A DNA stretch of 64,000 bases from Lepiota brunneoincarnata (taxonomy: Eukaryota > Basidiomycota > Agaricomycetes > Agaricales > Agaricaceae), in the NCBI GenBank assembly GCA_023014365.1, contig JAEBUN010000035.1, positions 124,001-188,000 on the forward strand, given 5' to 3'. Shown here piece by piece: positions 58,268-64,000 of this stretch. A model generated the notes under the pieces. The model made no database searches and was not told the DNA's origin. It worked only from the letters and a program-made list of their open reading frames with translations. The position numbers and the translations under genes are program-made. Position 1 is the stretch's first letter. Each line of letters begins with the position of its first letter.

Positions 58268-58962
58268 TGTTATGATCCATGCTCCTTCTGTATCTGAGGA
58301 TAACTGGAGACAGCTTTCAATCACTCTACAAGGTGTCCGAGATGGTTGGCCTTGCAGAGCTTAGTGGATCGTGCTCAATGAGATAATGAGAGAACATGCC
58401 AAGTTAAGGCAGAGAGGGTTAATGACCGCTGTTAACAAGATTAAAGCTTGAGGCTTTAATCTCTACTTGTACAGGCCTTATATACCTATGAGATACTATA
58501 TACTTGTTATAGGTTATTGGGCTGTTCTACTTGTCCTGCGCAGTCTTGACCATGATGTGCATTCTACTGTTATTTATATCTTACAATGAGTCAGTGTCCT
58601 CATTCTCCATTCCACTGCTGTGCGATGTTCCATTGCTTTCCTCTGACTCATAATTCTCTTCTCCCAATTCTATCTCCATGGATTCTCTTCCATTCTTGCT
58701 CTCCATTCTCTTGGTGCTTCTGTCCATATCGGAGGTTGGATCAGTTGATCCATGGCTATCTTCTTCGTCCTCGGGGTATTCCAGAATATCCTCCAGAGTT
58801 ATCTCCATTCCGACTTCTCTTGCCAAGTCCTGCATGGTGTTGTAATATTCCCCTTCTTCATCTTCATATTCCTGTGCTTGCAACTGGTCTGTGGTTTCCT
58901 GTACCCATCTTGTAAAGTCGAATAAATGCTCCTGTTCCTCCCAGTCTGGACTGTTCATAACA
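58268..58962 (-). mobile_element. Solo LTR of family 2, copy 2, inside element 2 integrase
   Basis: 695 bp, ends TGTTATGA/TCATAACA, flanked on both sides by GCTTG (58,263-58,267 and 58,963-58,967), a perfect 5-bp target-site duplication, so this is the full LTR. The integrase frame resumes on either side. Confidence 0.85.
58581..58955 (-). CDS. Acidic 125-residue LTR-encoded frame
   Basis: Open frame lying wholly in a solo LTR. The ATG is at nucleotides 5-7 of the LTR (TGTTATG). Reads MNSPDWEEQEHLFDFTRWVQ, AQEYEDEEGEYYNTMQDLAR, EVGMEITLEDILEYPEDEED and ends SGMENEDTDSL. Extremely rich in Glu/Asp. The frame is open here and has two stops in copy 1. It may be the N-terminus of a protein that begins in the 5' LTR, or a 3' LTR-borne accessory protein. 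No family recognised. Confidence 0.5.
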   Translation of the reverse strand, partial: NSPDWEEQEHLFDFTRWVQETTDQLQAQEYEDEEGEYYNTMQDLAREVGMEITLEDILEYPEDEEDSHGSTDPTSDMDRSTKRMESKNGRESMEIELGEENYESEESNGTSHSSGMENEDTDSL

Positions 58963-58999
58963 GCTTGGGCATGGACAGCCAGAAGCTTGGAGTTGGAAA

Positions 59000-59522
59000 G
59001 TCAATTAGCAATGGGAGGGAACAGGAAGGTTGCCTTGGCAATGTTGAATAGAAGCAATGGCTCAATTCCATGGATGCCATAGTAGGGTGTCATACCAGTA
59101 GCCTTTCTTGTAGTAACTTGGTTGGCCCAAAAAATGTATGCAGTGTGTTTGTACCATTTGCATGCATCACCATTGCAAGCCTTGATGAGAGCATCTCAAA
59201 TAGTCCTGTGCATCATTTCTACCACTATGTTGGATTGGGAATTGTAAGCTGAAATACAAATGTGGCAGATATGATACTTATCAGCTAACCAGTCCAGCAC
59301 AGCTACAAACACTGTCCCATTATCTGTAATGGTCTCATCTAAACCTCCCCATTGACACAAGATCTCTTCAAATATGAAGGCCCCAAGCATTTGGCCATTT
59401 TCCTTCTTGAGAGCTTGCCATTCCAGCCAACCTGTGAGGCTACAATGGGCTTGTACAATATACTTGAAGCTGTGGGAGGGCGGCATATGCATGGTATAAA
59501 CATATACCTTCCAAAAAAGCAT
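59000..59522 (-). pseudogene. Integrase core of element 2
   Basis: VYVYTMHMP (first Asp position changed), TITDNGTVFVAVLDWL (second D), SAYNSQSNIVVEMMHRTI (E of IERxH changed to VEMMH), then ANQVTTRKATGMTPYYGIHG. Same layout as element 3 but degenerate. Confidence 0.7.
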
Positions 59523-59654
59523 TGCTGGGTGCTGGATTATGGGGGGAATTACAACATGTTGAGTAGAGCAGATCTAGCATTGATGACATGTCTTGAGGTA
59601 CCAGTGTAGGTCTTGGTCAGGAGGAGGCCACCAGAAACAATCCAATAAGGTACA

Positions 59655-59861
59655 TCATGTCGCATAAAATCCCTTGTGACAGAACTGATCATGTGCCACT
59701 TTCGACAAACCCACCCTTGTATCCATTCCCATCACCACCTGTTGATGCTGCCCTCTATGTTCCTTCCTCCACAACTTGTCCCCTCTAACGAAAAACCTGC
59801 CAGCATAATGGAGAAACATTACTTTGGCCTTATCAGTGAGTCCTTGTGGCATTTTCATCAT
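59655..59861 (-). pseudogene. Integrase zinc-binding region of element 2
   Basis: DKLWRKEHRGQHQQVVMGMD and KVAHDQFCHKGFYAT; the H-x4-H pair (HDQFCH) aligns with HDFLGH of element 3. Confidence 0.6.
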
Positions 59862-60001
59862 CTCCAGGAAATTTCTGACTGCTTTTAGTTTCTTGTCTAT
59901 CTCTTCTGCTCAAAAATCCGCTGCTTCATCACCAATTTCTAGCCTACCCTCCCCCTTTCTTTCTGATATGACATCCCTGTCATTCCCCTGACCCACTGTC
60001 A

Positions 60002-60295
60002 TCATCCAAGCCAACCAATTCCCCCAGTTGATCCTGCCACCCAAACCCCACATCCAATCACCTTGTCAACCCAGTCCTCTGCTTCATCCACACCTTCCCC
60101 TGCCTCTTTGCCATCCTCCTCCACTGCCCAGCATCTTGATAATCCATCTGGACCCTTGTGCTTTGCCCCCAGAACATGTACCAAGTCAAAACCAAACATC
60201 AAGATGGCTGAGATCCAATGATTCATGGCTGCATTTGGGTGTATGTCAGGTTTATTCACCATACCCCTGATGTATTGTGCATCAACCTCAACCAC
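60002..60295 (-). pseudogene. RNase H end of element 2
   Basis: MVEVDAQYIRGMVNKPDIHP and LGAKHKGPDGLSRCWAVEED, matching VETDAKFLFGMLNNPG and GPDGLSRRR of element 3. Confidence 0.65.
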
Positions 60296-60598
60296 TAATT
60301 TTTTTGCCCCAATTATCCAGAGTTTTGTTGCATTGAGTGCTTGAAAGAGGCTATATAATTTGAGCTTGGCCTGTGAATATTGTGAAATCCATTCACTCCA
60401 TGCAATTGATCCAAAATGTGCTGGGCATCATCATTCCTCCTCATCCAGCTGCACTAAAACAAACCTGACTACAATCACTGAGGCATCCACCGACAGAATA
60501 ATTGGAAAGGGGAGTGTATGATTGATCAGTCAAATTGTCTTGTACATTGCAACATGTTTCTTCACCTCCTCCATCACTACCTTCTGTTCATCCTCCCA

Positions 60599-61535
60599 TC
60601 AGAAGGCCTCCTTCATCACTCTCGTTAGCTTTGTTAATGGATTGCACACCTCCACGAAACCCTTGATCCAATTCCTTACTGTACCCACCATCCCCAAGAA
60701 TCCTTGGACTTCTGACACATTCCAGCATTCTGGCCACTTCAAAATCTTGTCCACAGTTGTCCCATCTGGTTCCTGACCCTCATATGTGCATCGCCATCCC
60801 ACCACAATGATATCTGGCTGACATAATTGAAGTTTCTTGGCTGATATGGTTGCACTTGCATGTTTGAGCTGATGAAGGACCCAATTCAGGTTGTTGGTGT
60901 GTTCCCAGATAAAATGCTGAATGCCTGGGTTGTCCAGAATGGTCTTGTAAGTACCGTCATGCTTCTCATACTGGTATTTGGGTCCTAACAAGGTGACATC
61001 ATCTAGGAAGTTTGGTGCACAATCAGTTTTGTTTTGCAGGATAAAGGCCACATTGTTATGGAAGATTCCTACTGAGCCCATCCAGCCCTGAGGAAGTACT
61101 GTGAGATACATCATGCCAAGTGGTGTATCAAATGTTGTGTAATTGCAAGACCCCTCTGCCAAGGTACTGGTGATCATAGCCAACAAAAAGGTCCAATCCT
61201 GAGTATATTGCACATGCTGAGCATTGTTCTGCATACAGATAGATGAGGGGGGGTTCTTGTGAATTGTGAATTGTGACTGCATTGAGGGGAGTAAGGTTAT
61301 GAATGATACATTTATTCCCATCTTTCTTGGCAACTATAAACCACTGATGTCAATAGGAGCTGTAAGATGGTCCATATACTCCTGATTTGACCTTCTGCTT
61401 GATGAGGTTGATGACCTGTTCATGAATGCCAGGTGGGATTGGCAGAGTTCTCTGGGTCCATGGTACATGTTCAATAACTGGAATTTTGACTGGTGAGAAG
61501 TTAATCATCCCAAAAACATCCCTTTTCTGATTCAT
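60599..61535 (-). pseudogene. Reverse transcriptase of element 2
   Basis: FSPVKIPVIEHVPWTQRTLP and KQKVKSGVYGPSYSSY (61,350-61,535), then TFDTPLGMMYLTVLPQGWMG, NFLDDVTLLGPKYQYEKHDG (xLDD in the place of YxDD) and VSEVQGFLGMVGTVRNWIKG. A frame break separates the two segments near 61,340. Confidence 0.75.
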
Positions 61536-62692
61536 CCCATGCTAACCCCATCTTGTTCTTCATTAGTACCTCTGCAACCAGCTTCTGCTCCTCTGGTCAC
61601 AAGAATGCATTTGAAAATAGTCCCAGTGCAATCCATCCATTCCCAAGTCAACCTTACACCTGGCGAAAATGATGGAGGGAAGGGGGATAAACCAGGTAGG
61701 GACCTCAAAGGATCTCCAGGGAAATGGTGCAGAATTTGGATATCACTTGGCATTGTTCCAGGGACTGGTTGCACCTTGTCAGCTACCTTCTGGTAGGCCA
61801 GACACCTCGACTCTGTATTGTAGGAAAAGGATGATCCCAGGATTACCTCTGTAAGAGAATCCATACATGCCTTGACTTCCACTCTGTAATTCACCACCTC
61901 ACTTCCTAGTACCATCAGGCCTTGTTTCATCCTCCCCCCAACTCATTCTCTCATTGGCATTACCACCTTCCTTTCTCCTTCCACTAGATCTGTGATCACT
62001 ACATCCACCCCTCCATCCTCTCATTCCACTTTTCCTAACCTCATGCTCTTTTGCCAGGGCCTCCCTAACAACAGTTGATATGCTGCTGTTTGGGGTGCAA
62101 CAAATGCATGTGCGTAAGTCTGGATTCCTCCCACTTCAATTTCCAACCACTCAGCACATCCTCTCAGGTCCTCCTTTGCCCCACTTGCTACCTGCATCAT
62201 CATTTGTCATCCAGGATTGACTCCCACTCCCAATTCTTCCCACAGATCCCTTTGCACCACCACAATTTCAGACCCCTCATCCAAAAGCCCTACCTCTTTC
62301 ACCTTCCCCATTACAAATACATCCACTTCCCAAAGTGGTGTCACAAACTTGAGTGGAATACCTGGTGTCATGGTCACTGTGGCTCCAATGGACTGCCTTC
62401 TGGGTACATGTGTTTTCCACCATGACTTTTCAAAGATCCCCACTGAGTGACAATAAGTCCCAAATCACAACTTCTGGGACCTTGGTTTCCAGAATTCAGT
62501 CAAAAACCTGTTGTGCAGCTTGAGAATTGGTGAGCTTTGACTCAAGTTAATATGCTGGTTGGTGAACTGCTGTTGAACTCCCTCCCTTTCCCTTGCTAAC
62601 TCTCTTGCTCTACAGAGCCTGCTCCTCCCCTTTCTCCATTGATCCCCCACTTGATCCCTTCTTTTCCTGAGCTTGGGTGGTTGCAAACCCAT
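61532..62692 (-). pseudogene. gag/protease region of element 2
   Basis: LLDEGSEIVVVQRDLWEELG (protease, DEGS in the place of DSGS) at about 62,300, APQTAAYQLLLGRPWQ (LLGRPW) at about 62,070, then a linker toward RT (SDIQILHHFPGDPLRSLPGL). Short basic frames further out may be the end of gag. Confidence 0.6.
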
Positions 62693-62762
62693 CTGCTCCT
62701 CCTCTTCCTATTAACCCTTCTAACTCTGCTACAGCTCCCCATACGAAACCTTTGACTTCTGT

Positions 62763-64000
62763 TGATATGCTGATTCACACCTATACATGAATTCTGTACT
62801 CCAGAATGATTCTGTACATAGAATCATTGGCTATATCATTAAAGAACTCTATAGAGGATTGGTACTATTTCCCATAGTAGCCAGTTTGACCAAATTGAGG
62901 ATATTCGAGCCTTGGAAGTGTTCAAACCAGTTCATTATCACTAAGCTTAGTGAACTAAGCTATCAGAATGCTCTCTGGAGGGATTCAGGACTCTACATAG
63001 CCTATCAAGTATACTCCAGTTGCATCAAGGGACCTTACAAGCAGTTCTCTGATGAACTCAGATTTGTTTGAACCCAAAAGAATGTACATACATAGTGGCT
63101 GTTGCAGGTGTATCATGCCAATAGCAAGCCCAATAATGATGACTAGACCACAGAACAGAATGTCCAATGCTTGGGAGGTGACACCCAATGCCCAAAACCC
63201 TAGAAATATCAAAGACTCATAATTAACAAGTGCTTTGTGGGTCCTGGCACCTCAGCATATTGCCTAACTGAGATTAATTACAACAGATCAAGGGATTGTC
63301 CATATGCTATACATGCCAATCAAAATTGATCTGGAGGCTTAATGCACTTGTGTGGACACAGAATAATGCAGACAAGCATGGAACACATCTGGCTGGATTG
63401 CCATTCATCAATCAGAGAGAAACCCATAACCCAAGGCAAGGTAGAAATGCTGCCGAACCTTCCAAAATATTCTGCAGTACCTATAACAATTAAGCTTATT
63501 GTTTTCTATTTCATATTTACTATCTCTCATATGTATCTAAACAATATAAATATGGTGGCGCTTGTTTGTGGAGAAGCAAGAGGTCTCACCCCCTCTTCCA
63601 CACACAAGTCTGCAAGCCATGATCAAGAACAGTTTCAGAGGGCTATTTAGTGTGTGTTGTTAAGTGTGATTTCTTCAGTTGTCAACCAACCCAGTGACAG
63701 AGACAGAGAACAGAGTTCAGAGGTTAGAGTTCTAGAGTGCTAGAGACAGAGACAGAGACAGAGACAGAGAACAAAAGTCAGAGACCAGAGACCAGAGACT
63801 AGAGACCCCACACTTTGAATTGACAGAGATTGTCCTTTCATTGTTGCACTGTACAGCTAAGATAACTTCAATGGCTGTTCATTAACCTCTAAAACACTAC
63901 TTACTTGAATTTTGCTGTCAGAATGCACCCCCAGAACACCCCAAAAGACGAAACTGTTCATTATCTATCTCATACCACTGGTATTAGCTTAAGTTTATCA
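62763..64000 (+). repeat. LTR D, related to element 3 LTR, CpG-depleted (runs off the window)
   Basis: Begins TGATATGCTGATTCACACC and follows LTR C collinearly to the window end. TAAGCTTA retained at 62,942 and 63,491; the site equivalent to 55,867 has become TAAGTTTA. Most CpG of LTR C are TG or CA here. Contains a GACAGA-type purine repeat at 63,695-63,800. Whether a full element or solo LTR follows is outside the window. Confidence 0.8.

Larger units (their letters stand above)
57967..62700 (-). mobile_element. Degenerate Ty3/gypsy element (element 2), CpG-depleted
   Basis: Minus-strand pol remnants in the right order: gag/protease (62,020-62,450), RT (60,600-61,540), RNase H (60,000-60,300), integrase zinc domain (59,650-59,860), integrase core (59,000-59,520), GPY/F module (57,967-58,130). 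Interrupted by an LTR of family 2 at 58,268-58,962. CpG is scarce throughout, with TG/CA in excess. Several stops per domain, not functional. Confidence 0.75.

Overview
The window is nuclear DNA of a filamentous basidiomycete, most likely an Agaricomycete. The signs are genes cut by many short (about 45-90 nt) GT-AG introns, fungal families on both strands (Dal5-type permease, SLC45-like sugar transporter, vacuolar GH38 alpha-mannosidase, P450, flavin monooxygenase) and dense Ty3/gypsy-type retrotransposons. I cannot fix the genus.

Positions 1-27,450 are a gene-bearing arm. In order they hold a partial short-chain dehydrogenase (-), a sugar/H+ symporter (-), a Dal5-like anion permease (-), an N-terminal fragment of a SNF2/Rad5-like protein with two SUMO-interaction motifs (+), a small CXXC protein (+), a GH38 alpha-mannosidase (-) divergent from a cytochrome P450 (+), a local tandem duplication of an orphan gene family (19.4-24.6 kb), and a flavin monooxygenase with an N-terminal NTF2-like domain (+). 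Most genes look like catabolic, transport or detoxification functions and form no obvious operon-like cluster. Five of them need seven single-base corrections, all apparent insertions, to read through conserved domains. That pattern suggests residual sequencing error more than decay.

Positions 27,450-64,000 are transposon-dominated and split into CpG-poor blocks (about 27.5-35.4, 38.6-40.7, 56-64 kb) and CpG-normal blocks (36-38.2, 40.7-55.9 kb). The CpG-poor blocks hold two degenerate gypsy elements (gag at 30.3 kb on +, nearly all of pol at 58-62.7 kb on -). Each is interrupted by a roughly 700-bp LTR that itself carries an acidic reading frame. They also hold a 441-codon repetitive orphan frame. 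The block at 36-38.2 kb holds a three-copy tandem array of Zn2Cys6 exons and the 3' end of an MFS transporter.

The centre of interest is a 15.3-kb Ty3/gypsy-type element (40,694-55,948, +) with 1.25-1.3 kb LTRs, primer-binding site, Gag with CCHC knuckle, protease, RT (YIDD), RNase H and integrase. Between pol and the 3' LTR, on the opposite strand, lie two intron-containing genes. One encodes a Zn2Cys6 DNA-binding domain, the other a helical/basic protein. By eye the whole element, coding and non-coding, is peppered with the palindrome TAAGCTTA (31 exact copies, against none seen in the first 40 kb). I propose that the antisense genes and the dispersed palindrome form a self-recognition system (anti-silencing, expression control or packaging), analogous to VANDAL/VANC in plants. 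This is inference. The element is itself disabled by CpG-to-TpG changes (CGA to TGA stops), and a related LTR at 62.8 kb shows the same CpG erosion.
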